DNA from: SHXO01 sp964523885 | GTDB lineage: Bacteria; Pseudomonadota; Gammaproteobacteria; Burkholderiales; SHXO01 | Reading direction: 5' to 3' | DNA length: 64,000 nucleotides | Assembly: GCA_964523885.1 (NCBI GenBank) | Contig: CAZFYX010000015.1 | Span: forward strand, 1-64,000 | Shown here: positions 41,227 through 49,729 of the stretch, piece by piece | How the letters are laid out: each line of letters opens with the position of its first letter | How positions within the stretch are numbered: the stretch's first letter is position 1 | Position numbers and translations under genes: made by a program | The notes under the pieces: generated by a model | What the model saw: only the letters and a program-made list of their open reading frames with translations | The model's database searches: none | Told to the model about the DNA's origin: nothing

Positions 41227-42057
41227 CTAGCTGCCCTGAGTGCCTTCCTCGTCCTCGCGGGCCCAGAACAACCGGTCGGGAATGTGCTGGCCCATTCCCG
41301 GGCGGTAGCCCGCGCTGAGCGCCTGCCACGTGTATTCCTGCGCGTCGCGCACGGCCTCGGGGATGTCCAGCCCGTTGGCCAGCGTCGCGGCGATGGCGGC
41401 TGCCAGGGTGCAGCCCGAACCGTGATAGCTGCCCGGCAGCCGTTGCCAGGCGTCGCTGCGCACCACGCCTTCGCGGGCATAGAGCGTGTTCACCACTTCA
41501 GGCGTGTTCTCGTGCGTGCCGGTGATGAGCACGAACTCGGTGCCGAGGTCGAGCAGGCGCCGGGCCGACTCATCCAGCGACGGGTAATCGCTCTCGTCGG
41601 CTTCCTCCTGCGCCAGCCTGCGGGCCTCCATGCTGTTCGGCGTCAGCACCGTGGTCTGGGGAATCAGCAGCTCGCGCATCGCCGCGATGATCTCCTCGGT
41701 GGCGAGCTCGTCACCGCGGCCCGAGGCGAGCACGGGATCCAGCACCAGCGGCACCTCGGGATAGTCGGACACCACTTCCGCGATCGCAGCGATGATCTCC
41801 ACGCTGCCCAGCAATCCGATCTTGAACACGCTCACCGGCATGTCCTCGAGGACGCAGCGGGCCTGGTCGGCGATCCACTCCGCATCGAGCGGCATCACTT
41901 CCTCGACGCCCACGGTGTCCTGCACCGTGATCGCCGTGATCACCGAGAGCGGATGGCAGCCGAGGCTCGCGAGCGTGAGGAGATCGGCCTGGACACCGGC
42001 GCCGCCACTGGGGTCGGACGCCGAGAACGCCAGCACGATCGGCGGGGATTCGGACAT
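41227..42057 (-). CDS. thiD: Hydroxymethylpyrimidine (phosphate) kinase
   Basis: Phosphorylates HMP and HMP-phosphate for thiamine synthesis. 276 residues; ribokinase-type fold with FSASDPSGGAGVQADL, LDPVLASGRG, TPNSMEARRL and the anion-hole motif GSYHGSGCTLAAAIAA. Starts at ATG 42057. First gene of thiD-thiE-hemL and divergent from rubredoxin; the 72-base gap is too short for a TPP riboswitch. Confidence 0.95.
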   Translation of the reverse strand: MSESPPIVLAFSASDPSGGAGVQADLLTLASLGCHPLSVITAITVQDTVGVEEVMPLDAEWIADQARCVLEDMPVSVFKIGLLGSVEIIAAIAEVVSDYPEVPLVLDPVLASGRGDELATEEIIAAMRELLIPQTTVLTPNSMEARRLAQEEADESDYPSLDESARRLLDLGTEFVLITGTHENTPEVVNTLYAREGVVRSDAWQRLPGSYHGSGCTLAAAIAATLANGLDIPEAVRDAQEYTWQALSAGYRPGMGQHIPDRLFWAREDEEGTQGS

Positions 42058-42129
42058 GCGGGGAGGGATTGCAGAGGGGATTTGATAGAATTGAATCTTA
42101 CTCCAAACGACAAGACCAACAGGATCACG

Positions 42130-42315
42130 ATGGCCCCCGCCGAAGCTGCGTTTCGTACCTACATGTGCCTCATCTGCGGCTTCATCTACGATGAAGCCGC
42201 CGGCCTGCCGGAAGAAGGCATCCCGGCCGGCACCCGCTGGGAGGACGTGCCGGTGAACTGGGTGTGCCCCGAATGCGGTGCGCGGAAGGAGGATTTCGAG
42301 TTGGTGGAGGTGTAG
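42130..42315 (+). CDS. Rubredoxin
   Basis: Small one-iron electron carrier. 61 residues with the four ligands in C13-L-I-C16-G and C46-P-E-C49-G, plus the conserved YDEAAGLPEEGIPAGTRWEDVP core. AGGA precedes ATG 42130. A -10-like TAGAAT is at 42086-42091. Divergence from thiD is a standard betaproteobacterial arrangement; the redox partner is not in the window. Confidence 0.95.
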   Translation: MAPAEAAFRTYMCLICGFIYDEAAGLPEEGIPAGTRWEDVPVNWVCPECGARKEDFELVEV

Positions 42316-42348
42316 CCGGCTATCGAAGCACCACGCGGCAGCGCCTCG

Positions 42349-42592
42349 GGTTCATCGTGGCGCACCCACGCAATGATCTCCGACTGAGCGGGCCCGAACA
42401 TTGGTCCAACGGTCAGGACGGAAGTATTGCCGGCAACCCACCGCCCGTGCAGCCGGTGCCTGCAGCACGAGGTTCATCGCGGCGCACCCCCGCAACGGCG
42501 CTGGACCGGGCGGAACCCGACGTCGGTCCAGCGCTCGGCAGGGGAATGATGCCACCAGTCCGCCGCACGTTCAGCCGGTGCCTGCAGATGGC
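42349..42592. repeat. Two degenerate 122-base tandem units
   Basis: This 318-base gap between rubredoxin and glyoxalase (42316-42633) holds no convincing gene. Two units (42349-42470 and 42471-42592) align without gaps at about two thirds identity by hand; the starts (GGTTCATCG, GGCGCACCC) and ends (CAGCCGGTGCCTGCAG at 42450 and 42572) match almost exactly with a period of 122. Since 122 is not a multiple of three, the similar minus-strand peptides ending GAPR fall in different frames. Confidence 0.85.
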
Positions 42593-42633
42593 TCCGGCCT
42601 TTTCCCGCAAGAGCTGACCAAGGAATCACCTTT

Positions 42634-43026
42634 ATGCGCATCCTCCACACCATGCTCCGCGTCGGCGATCTGGAGCGGTCGCTCAAGTTCTACACCGAGG
42701 TCCTCGGCATGCGCGTCCTGCGCCGCAAGGACTATCCCGACGGCAAGTTCACCCTCGCTTTTGTCGGCTACGACGAAGAGGACAAGACCGCAGTGATCGA
42801 GCTGACCCACAACTGGGGGGTCGAGAAGTACGAGCTCGGCAACGCCTACGGCCACATCGCACTGCAGGTCGACGATGCCTATCGCGCCTGCGAGGAGGTG
42901 CGCAAGCGGGGCGGCAAGGTCACGCGCGAGGCCGGGCCGATGAAGCATGGCACCACCGTGATCGCCTTCGTTGAGGATCCGGACGGCTACAAGATCGAGT
43001 TCATCCAGCGGCCGGCCGGGCAGTAG
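42634..43026 (+). CDS. gloA: Lactoylglutathione lyase (glyoxalase I)
   Basis: Converts the methylglyoxal-glutathione hemithioacetal to lactoylglutathione. 130 residues, two VOC modules. Metal ligands are visible as His5 (MRILHTML), Glu56 (AVIELTHNW), His74 (YGHIALQVDD) and Glu122 (GYKIEFIQ); the length and ligand set suggest the Ni/Co-dependent bacterial type. Convergent with rsmA across 20 bases. Confidence 0.96.
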   Translation: MRILHTMLRVGDLERSLKFYTEVLGMRVLRRKDYPDGKFTLAFVGYDEEDKTAVIELTHNWGVEKYELGNAYGHIALQVDDAYRACEEVRKRGGKVTREAGPMKHGTTVIAFVEDPDGYKIEFIQRPAGQ

Positions 43027-43046
43027 CGCGGCACAGTGCAGGGCAA

Positions 43047-43904
43047 CTACTGGCGGTCACCCGGATGACCGACTCCCCGCTCTTCCTCGCCGGCCTTTGC
43101 GGGCTTCGCGGCGAGAGGATTCCCCGGCCCCCCGGCGGAGAGATCGGCGAGCCGCACGAACTCCCCGACTGACAGCATCTCCGGCCGCAGCGACGGCTCG
43201 ATCCCGGCGGCGCGGATCTGCTCTTGCGAGAGCAGGTCGCGCAAGGCGTTGCGCAAGGTCTTGCGCCGCTGGCTGAAGGCCTGCGCTACGAGCGTCGCGA
43301 AGCACCTTTCGTCCTGTGCCGGGTGAGGCAGGGGCCGATGCGGCACCAGCCGCGCGAACGCCGATTCCACCTGCGGCACCGGCAGGAACGCGCCGGGCGG
43401 CACGCGCAGCAGCTTCTCCACGCCGAAGCGGTACTGCAGCATCACCGACAAGCGCCCGTAGGTGCGGCTGCCCGGCTGCGCCGCCATGCGCTCGACCACC
43501 TCGCGCTGGAGCATGAAGTGGCAGTCGCGCAGGCACGCGCTCTGCGCGGCGAGATGGAACAGCAGCGGGGACGAGATGTTGTAGGGCAGGTTGCCCACGA
43601 CCCGGAGATCCGGGCCCAGGCTGCAGAAGTCGAAGGCGAGCGCATCGCCCTCGTGAACGCGCAGCCGCTCCGGCGCGAAGCGCACGCGCAACGCCGCCGC
43701 GAGATCGCGGTCGATCTCCACCACGTCCAGAACCGGCACGCGCTCCAGCAGCGGCTGGGTGAGTGCACCCTGCCCCGGCCCGATCTCCACCAGGCGATCT
43801 CCCGGTGCAGGCGCGATGGCATCGATGATCCGGGCGACGATGCCGGCGCTGACGAGGAAGTTCTGCCCGAAGCGCTTGCGCGGGACGTGGGTGGGCGGGG
43901 CCAC
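43047..43904 (-). CDS. rsmA: 16S rRNA dimethyladenosine transferase
   Basis: Dimethylates two adjacent adenosines near the 3' end of 16S rRNA. 285 residues from GTG 43904 (APPTHVPRKRFGQNFLVSAG). AdoMet motif VEIGPGQGALTQPLL and catalytic NLPYNISSPLLF are intact. Ten bases behind surA. The pdxA gene that often sits between surA and rsmA in proteobacteria is absent here. Confidence 0.96.
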   Translation of the reverse strand: MAPPTHVPRKRFGQNFLVSAGIVARIIDAIAPAPGDRLVEIGPGQGALTQPLLERVPVLDVVEIDRDLAAALRVRFAPERLRVHEGDALAFDFCSLGPDLRVVGNLPYNISSPLLFHLAAQSACLRDCHFMLQREVVERMAAQPGSRTYGRLSVMLQYRFGVEKLLRVPPGAFLPVPQVESAFARLVPHRPLPHPAQDERCFATLVAQAFSQRRKTLRNALRDLLSQEQIRAAGIEPSLRPEMLSVGEFVRLADLSAGGPGNPLAAKPAKAGEEERGVGHPGDRQ

Positions 43905-43914
43905 GCGCTGCGGC

Positions 43915-45228
43915 CTACTTGTCCTCGAGCTTGTACTCGATGTAGGCCTTGTCGCGCAACTGGCGGATGTACTCCTGCCACTGCTCGTCGGCCTTGCGGG
44001 CGCGGATCGCCTGGCGCGCGGCGATGCGCTGGCGATCCTGCGACATGTCCTGCTCGCGCCGCTCCAGGACCTGCACGATGTGCCAGCCGAAGGCCGTCTT
44101 GAACGGCTGGCTCACCTCGCCCGGCTTGAGCGCGGTCATCGCGCGCTCGAACTCCGGCACCGTGTCGCCCGGTGCGATCCAGCCCAGGTCGCCGCCACGG
44201 GATGCGCTGGTGTCGTCGGAGTGCAGGCGGGCCAGCTCGGCGAAGTCGCCGCCGTTCTCCACCCGCTCCCGCAGGTCGCCCAGCCGCTTCCTCGCGTCGT
44301 TCTCGGACACCACCTCGTTGAGCCGGATCAGGATGTGGCGCGCATGCGTCTGCGTGACCACGACCGGCGTGTCGTTTCCGCGCTTGTCATCCAGCCGGAT
44401 GATGTGGAAGCCGGCCGGGCTGCGCAGGACGCCCGACACCCCTCCCACCTTCATGCCCTTGAGCGCCTGCAGGAAGATGCTGGGCAGCCGGCCCGCCGGG
44501 CGCCAGCCCATCTCGCCGCCCTGCAGGGCATCGGCCGCATCGGAATAGCTCGCGGCCACCTGGCGGAAGTCGGTGCCCTCCTGCAGCGCCTTGAGCGCCG
44601 CCTCCGCCCGCCCCTTGCGCAGCTGGAGCTCCTCGGGCCTGGCCTGCTCTGGCACCTGCACCAGGATGTGCGACAGCTTGTACTCGTCGGCCCTGTCGCC
44701 GGGGTTCTCCTGCTGGTTGCGCACGAAGTTCTGGATCTCGGCGTCGGTGACATTGACCCGCGAATCGACCTCGCGGTCGCGCAGGCGCGAGATCACGATC
44801 TCGGACCGGATGTCCTCGCGGAAGCGGTCGAAGCTCACGCCGCTCTGCTCCACCGCTGTGCGCAGCTGGGCCACGTCCATCTTGTTCTCGGCGGCGATGC
44901 GCTTGAGCGCGTTCTCGACGTCGGCATCGGAGGCGCGGATGCCGGTCTGCTTGGCCTGCTGCAGCAGCAGGCTCTTGGTGATCATGCGCTCGAGGACCTG
45001 CTTGTCGAGCACGTCGGTGGGCGGCAGCTGCGTGCCCTGCTTGCGCAGCGTGGCGACGGCGATGCGGCGCTCTCGTTCGAGCTCCTTGTGCGTGATCACG
45101 TCGTTGTTGACCACCGCCACCACGCGGTCGACCAGGTCCTGCGCGCGCCCGGCGGGCACCGCCAGCGTGGCGGCCAGCAGGAAGGCGGCCAGCATACGCA
45201 GCCAGGGAATCCGGGCGTTCTCGATCAT
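43915..45228 (-). CDS. surA: Periplasmic chaperone/peptidyl-prolyl isomerase SurA
   Basis: Escorts outer-membrane proteins to the BAM complex; LptD is a known major client. 437 residues from ATG 45228: signal peptide (MLAAFLLAATLAVPAGRAQ), SurA N-terminal chaperone domain (LVDRVVAVVNNDVITHKEL), and two parvulin domains (about residues 180-280 and 290-390; ELQLRKGRAEAALKAL, HARHILIRLNE, GWIAPGDTVPEFE). Eleven bases after lptD, same operon. Confidence 0.96.
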   Translation of the reverse strand: MIENARIPWLRMLAAFLLAATLAVPAGRAQDLVDRVVAVVNNDVITHKELERERRIAVATLRKQGTQLPPTDVLDKQVLERMITKSLLLQQAKQTGIRASDADVENALKRIAAENKMDVAQLRTAVEQSGVSFDRFREDIRSEIVISRLRDREVDSRVNVTDAEIQNFVRNQQENPGDRADEYKLSHILVQVPEQARPEELQLRKGRAEAALKALQEGTDFRQVAASYSDAADALQGGEMGWRPAGRLPSIFLQALKGMKVGGVSGVLRSPAGFHIIRLDDKRGNDTPVVVTQTHARHILIRLNEVVSENDARKRLGDLRERVENGGDFAELARLHSDDTSASRGGDLGWIAPGDTVPEFERAMTALKPGEVSQPFKTAFGWHIVQVLERREQDMSQDRQRIAARQAIRARKADEQWQEYIRQLRDKAYIEYKLEDK

Positions 45229-45239
45229 CGGTTGTGCTG

Positions 45240-47759
45240 CTACTCGTTGTCCATTCCGGGGAAGTAATCTTCCGAGGCCGACTCGCCCGGCGCGGCGCGC
45301 TCGTAGCCGTAGATGCTCTGCGACAGGAGCTTGAGGGGGTTGAGGCCGACGCTCGACAGCCCGCGCAGCTCGATCTGCGCGAAGAAGGCCTGGGAGCGCT
45401 GGGCGGAGGTCACGAAGCTGTGGGCGACGAAGCGCGCCGCCCAGCAGCCGGAAGTGTACTCCAGCCCGGCCAGCCCCTCCACGAGGCTGCCGTCCTGGAT
45501 CGAGTAGCTGACCCGTCCCAGCCCGCTCCAGTTGCGCGCCAGCGGCCACTGCCCCGCCATGTCGATGTTCTCGAGCTGGTCCCGGGTGTAGCGATAGGCC
45601 ATGTTGAAGACCTTGCCGGGCTGCGGCCGGTAGCGCATGCCCACGTCGAACTTCTGGAAGTTGCCGTCGTCCTGGTTGAACTGCTGGCTGAGGTCCAGCC
45701 ACCAGTGGTGGGTCACGTATCCGGTCAGGCCGAACAGGATGTCGGAGGAGTTCGAGGCGCGGTTGTCGTCGGTGCCGAGGTCGACCTGCTGGTCGGTGAA
45801 GTAGTAGCGCTGCGCCAGCGTCGCGGTCAGCCGCTGCGTGCCGGTGCGGTCGTCGAGAAACCGGGTGGTCGCCCCGAGCGTGATCTGGTTGGCGTTGTTG
45901 ATGCGGTCATACCCGCTGAACCGGTTCCAGGTGAAGATCTGGGCGAGGTTGAAGTCGGCCACCGCGGTGTCGAACACCGGCAGGTCGTTCTGGTTCTTGT
46001 AGGGGATGTACACGTAGTAGACGCGCGGCTCCAGCGTCTGGGTATAGTTCTGTCCGAAGGCGGAGGTCTGGCGGGAGAAGTTCAGCCCGCTGTCGAGGGT
46101 GACCACCGGCAGGGTCCGGCTCACAGTCCCCGACCCGTCGTTGGTGTAGCTGTAGGCGGTGTAGTTCACGCCGGCCTGGGGCACGAAGTAGTAGAAGCCG
46201 TCGCCGAAGCGATAGGACGCGGTCGGGTAGTAGACCTGCCGCACGGCGCTCACCTGGTTGTCCTGCTCGAAGTCGACCACCTCGCCGTACATGTTCACGT
46301 CGAACCCCCGGACGTTCTGCTCGGCGGCGCGGAACACGACCTGCGGCACCCGCTTGTACGGTGGGGTGACCGGGTTCTGCGGATCCTGCAGGGTCTGGAA
46401 GGTCTGGATGCGCCCGTACACCGTCCACGCGTCGCCGTTGTAGTTCAGCGAGCCCTCGCGGGGCAGGTTGGTGATGGACGTGGCGGCGATCTTGTCGGAC
46501 AGGTCGACGAAGTACTTGTCGTCCGACACGCCCGCGACGTTCAGGTTCCCGGTGAGCCGCGGGGTGAACTGCTGGTCGTGCTTGATCAGGTAGCCCCAGC
46601 GGGTGTCGCCGTTGTCCTTCTTGTCGTCGGGCAGGATCTCGGCGCGGATGGTGCCGCTGGAGTGCGGCTCGAGATAGCGGAACTCGTTGCCGAACTGCAC
46701 CCCGCGGGCCGCCATGACGCGGGTGGACAGGGTGTAGTCCAGGTTCGGCGCGATGTTCCAGTAGTAGGGCAGGGTGAACTCGAAGCCGCTCTTGTTGGTC
46801 GTGCCGATCGCCGGAGCGAGGAAGCCGCTCTTGCGCCGGTTGCTGAGCGGGAAGTCGATCCAGGGCGTGTACAGCACGGGCGCACCCTTGAAGTAGAGGG
46901 TCGCGCTGTGCGCTTCGCCGGTGTCGGTCAGGCGATCGAGGTCGAGCCGGTCCACGCGCAGGAACCAGTCGTCGTCGCCGACGTCGCAGTTGGTGTAGGT
47001 CGCGCGGTCGGCGCGGTAGCGGTCGCGATCGCGCATGACCATGCGATTGGCGCGGCCCCGGGCACCGAACTCGCCGAACTTGTAGCCGGCGTTGTCCACC
47101 GTGCCGGTGTCCTTGCCCAGGTTGTACGTGGCACGCTCGCCGGTCATCACGTCGGTGGTTCGGCGGAAGCGGACGTTGCCGGTCGCGACGACCGAGTTCT
47201 CGGGGATGAGGTAGGTCAGCTGGTCGGCAGACAGGCGCAGGCCGCGCCTGCGCACGACCACATCGCCGATCGCGTCCACCTGCTTGCCCTGGACCCCCTC
47301 GATGCGATCGGCGTCGAGATACAGCGGCAGGTCCTCGTCCGCGCCGGACGATTCGGGCGCCACCATCTCCACATCGAGCTTGAGCCCCAGCCCGCCCGCG
47401 GCGGGATTCAGCACGGCCGGGGCCGCCGGGGCGGGACGCTCCGCCGCCGGCTCGCGCCGCCGCCGGGAGGCATCGGGCTCCGCGTCATCGAACGCGAAGG
47501 GCTCGTTTCCGGACCCGCTGCCACTGGGCAGCGGAGGGCCGCCAGGGCCGCCAGGCCCTGCGTCCTCGGCCGGCGCCTCGGCGAGTCTGCCGGAGCTGCC
47601 CGGGGTGCCGGCGTTGCCGGACTGGGTGGACTGGCGCTCCACCGGCAAGGCCGGCGCACCCGCGCCCTGGTGCGCGCAGGCGGCGACCTGGGCGCAGAGC
47701 GCGAGCGCCAGCAGCCTGGGACGCAACGGTGCCAGCGGGAAGTCAGGGGGCAACGGCAA
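45240..47759 (-). CDS. lptD: LPS-assembly outer-membrane protein LptD
   Basis: Beta-barrel that inserts lipopolysaccharide into the outer leaflet with LptE. 839 residues: N-terminal jellyroll (LYLDADRIEGVQGKQVDAIGDV) and a barrel with YTNCDVGDDDW and YTSGCWAARF. Only one Cys at each site (C258, C772), so one long-range disulfide rather than the two of E. coli. Start must be non-ATG: an in-frame TGA is immediately upstream of TTG 47759, and the first Met is far inside. The leader contains VAAC, a lipobox-like motif, then about 80 low-complexity residues. Confidence 0.93.
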   Translation of the reverse strand: MPLPPDFPLAPLRPRLLALALCAQVAACAHQGAGAPALPVERQSTQSGNAGTPGSSGRLAEAPAEDAGPGGPGGPPLPSGSGSGNEPFAFDDAEPDASRRRREPAAERPAPAAPAVLNPAAGGLGLKLDVEMVAPESSGADEDLPLYLDADRIEGVQGKQVDAIGDVVVRRRGLRLSADQLTYLIPENSVVATGNVRFRRTTDVMTGERATYNLGKDTGTVDNAGYKFGEFGARGRANRMVMRDRDRYRADRATYTNCDVGDDDWFLRVDRLDLDRLTDTGEAHSATLYFKGAPVLYTPWIDFPLSNRRKSGFLAPAIGTTNKSGFEFTLPYYWNIAPNLDYTLSTRVMAARGVQFGNEFRYLEPHSSGTIRAEILPDDKKDNGDTRWGYLIKHDQQFTPRLTGNLNVAGVSDDKYFVDLSDKIAATSITNLPREGSLNYNGDAWTVYGRIQTFQTLQDPQNPVTPPYKRVPQVVFRAAEQNVRGFDVNMYGEVVDFEQDNQVSAVRQVYYPTASYRFGDGFYYFVPQAGVNYTAYSYTNDGSGTVSRTLPVVTLDSGLNFSRQTSAFGQNYTQTLEPRVYYVYIPYKNQNDLPVFDTAVADFNLAQIFTWNRFSGYDRINNANQITLGATTRFLDDRTGTQRLTATLAQRYYFTDQQVDLGTDDNRASNSSDILFGLTGYVTHHWWLDLSQQFNQDDGNFQKFDVGMRYRPQPGKVFNMAYRYTRDQLENIDMAGQWPLARNWSGLGRVSYSIQDGSLVEGLAGLEYTSGCWAARFVAHSFVTSAQRSQAFFAQIELRGLSSVGLNPLKLLSQSIYGYERAAPGESASEDYFPGMDNE

Positions 47760-47949
47760 TCAGACCGGCCAGGGTGGAAGCGTGCCGCCGCGCGCGCGGG
47801 AGGTGTCTCCCCGCGGCAAAGCGCGAGCCAGGCGCCTGCAGGCGCCACGCTGTGCAGGACGAGCTAAAGGTGCGGCGCCGCTGGAACATGGTCGAAGATT
47901 TGTTTGCGCGATAAAATCGCACAAAAGCACCGCTGAGGCAACGGAACAC

Positions 47950-48945
47950 TTGACCCGCACCGTCACGCTCGATGCCTGGCTCGCGCGCCACTTCGCCGAC
48001 CAAGCCTTCACCTACGCGCCGGCATCCGCGGATGCGAGCTTCCGTCGCTACTTCCGCGTCGAGCGGCCCGGCTGCGCGCCGCTCATCGTCATGGACGCAC
48101 CCCCGGAGCACGAGGACTGCAGGCCCTTCGTCAAGGTCGCGCGTCTGTTCGCGGCCACCGGGGTGCACGTCCCGGAGGTCCTGGCCGAGGATCTCGACAA
48201 CGGCTACCTGCTGCTCTCCGACCTGGGCAGCACCACCTACCTGCAGGCCATCGACCCGGGCAACGCCGCGGCGCTGTACGGGGAGGCGACGGACGCGCTG
48301 GTGCGCATCCAGTCCGCCTCGCAGGAGGGCGTGCTGCCGCCCTACGACCGCGAGCTGCTGCTGCGGGAGCTGCGCCTGTTCCCCGACTGGTACATCGCCC
48401 GGCACCTGAGGGTGGAGCTCACGCCCGCGCAGCGTGAGGTCCTCGACCGCAGCTTCGAGGCGATCCTGCAGAACAACCTGGCCCAGCCCAGGGTGTACGT
48501 GCACCGCGACTACCACTCGCGCAATCTCATGGTCGCGCACCCCGGCCCCGGCATCCTGGACTTCCAGGATGCGGTGTACGGCCCGATCACCTACGACCTG
48601 GTGTCGTTGTTCAAGGACGCCTACGTGAGCTGGGAGGAGGAGCTCGTCCTCGACTGGACCGTGCGCTACTGGCAGAAGGCGCGCAAGGCCGGGCTGCCGC
48701 TCGACCACGACTTTCACGCCTTCTACCGGGATTTCGAGTGGATGGGCGTGCAACGGCACATCAAGGTGCTCGGCATCTTCGCGCGCCTGTTCCATCGCGA
48801 CGGCAAGAGCGGCTACCTCGACGACATGCCGCTGGTGATGCGCTACCTGCGCAAGGCGTGCCAGCGCTACGACGCGCTGCACCCGCTGCTGCGCCTGCTC
48901 GACCAGCTCGAGCCGCAGCCCGCCCGCGCCGGCTACACCTTCTGA
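47950..48945 (+). CDS. amgK: N-acetylmuramate/N-acetylglucosamine kinase AmgK
   Basis: Aminoglycoside-phosphotransferase-fold kinase; in Pseudomonas it phosphorylates MurNAc at C1 for murein recycling. 331 residues. Catalytic loop VYVHRDYHSRNLMV and metal motif GILDFQDAVYG. Start TTG 47950 is chosen because the frame lacks an ATG nearby and the family N-terminus (LDAWL) follows; a -10-like TAAAAT is at 47912. Placement lptD-amgK-murU matches Pseudomonas, which supports the assignment. The 190-base divergent gap before it shows nothing else definite. Confidence 0.88.
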   Translation: MTRTVTLDAWLARHFADQAFTYAPASADASFRRYFRVERPGCAPLIVMDAPPEHEDCRPFVKVARLFAATGVHVPEVLAEDLDNGYLLLSDLGSTTYLQAIDPGNAAALYGEATDALVRIQSASQEGVLPPYDRELLLRELRLFPDWYIARHLRVELTPAQREVLDRSFEAILQNNLAQPRVYVHRDYHSRNLMVAHPGPGILDFQDAVYGPITYDLVSLFKDAYVSWEEELVLDWTVRYWQKARKAGLPLDHDFHAFYRDFEWMGVQRHIKVLGIFARLFHRDGKSGYLDDMPLVMRYLRKACQRYDALHPLLRLLDQLEPQPARAGYTF

Positions 48946-48956
48946 GCCCGCCGCCC

Positions 48957-49640
48957 ATGCGCGCCATGATCCTGGCTGCCGGCCGCGGCGAGCGCATGCG
49001 TCCGCTGACCGACACGACGCCCAAGCCGCTCCTCGAGGTGGGCGGCAGGCCGCTGATCGCCTGGCACATCGACAGGCTGGTACGCGCCGGGGTGCGCGAG
49101 ATCGTGATCAATCACGCCTGGCTGGGCGAGCAGATCGAGGCCGCGCTGGGTGACGGGCGGGCCTTCGGCGCGTCGATCACCTATTCGCGAGAGGGCACCG
49201 CGCTGGAGACCGCCGGCGGCATCGCGCAGGCCCTGCATCTGCTGGGGCGGGATGCGTTCCTGGTCGTGAACGGCGACGTATTCACGGATCTCGATTTCGC
49301 CGCCCTGGCCGGGCACGCGCTGGGCGATGCGCTGGCGCATCTGGTACTCATCGACAACCCCGCGCACAACCCACGCGGGGACTTCGCACTGCGGCACGGC
49401 GCGGTGAGCGTCGAGGGCTCACCGCGGCTCACCTTCGCCGGGATCGGCATCTATGACCCCGCGCTCTTCGCCGGCATCGCGCCCGGCACGCGGGCTGCCC
49501 TCGCCCCCCTGCTGCGCGAAGCCATGCAGCACGGTCGCGTCACCGGGTCGCACTACCGGGGGCGGTGGATCGACGTGGGCACGGCCGACCGGCTGGCCGA
49601 CCTCGACGCCAGCCTGCGGCGCGACGGCGTCCCGCGCTAG
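48957..49640 (+). CDS. murU: N-acetylmuramate-1-phosphate uridylyltransferase MurU
   Basis: Forms UDP-MurNAc from MurNAc-1-P, bypassing MurA/MurB and so fosfomycin. 227 residues; nucleotidyltransferase core LAAGRGERMRPLTDTTPKPLLEVGG, with VVNGDVFTDLDF for metal and GRWIDVGTADRLADL at the end. Eleven bases behind amgK. By sequence alone it could be called a mannose-1-P guanylyltransferase-like protein; the size and neighbour argue for MurU. Confidence 0.87.
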   Translation: MRAMILAAGRGERMRPLTDTTPKPLLEVGGRPLIAWHIDRLVRAGVREIVINHAWLGEQIEAALGDGRAFGASITYSREGTALETAGGIAQALHLLGRDAFLVVNGDVFTDLDFAALAGHALGDALAHLVLIDNPAHNPRGDFALRHGAVSVEGSPRLTFAGIGIYDPALFAGIAPGTRAALAPLLREAMQHGRVTGSHYRGRWIDVGTADRLADLDASLRRDGVPR

Positions 49641-49662
49641 CCGCGCGCCGGCCCCGCACGGG

Positions 49663-49700
49663 CCCGGTCACCCTCATGCGTGACCGGGGAGACCTATAAT
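49663..49700 (+). promoter_or_regulatory. pepP promoter region with 9-base palindrome
   Basis: CCCGGTCAC (49663-49671), 8-base spacer, GTGACCGGG (49680-49688), perfect inverted arms, then a perfect -10 TATAAT at 49695-49700. The palindrome covers the place where a -35 would be (49672-49677), and no good -35 exists. It could be an operator or a hairpin behind murU; no U-tract follows. Confidence 0.5.
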
Positions 49701-49729
49701 CCATTCCATAGTCACCCCAGGCAACGCAC

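Noticed and set aside
42058..42129. TPP riboswitch before thiD
   Set aside because: The gap is 72 bases and lacks the conserved thi-box words.
42264..42617. A 117-codon gene in the rubredoxin-gloA gap
   Set aside because: Overlaps rubredoxin out of frame, spans the 122-base repeats whose period breaks frame, and has no ribosome site or recognisable composition.
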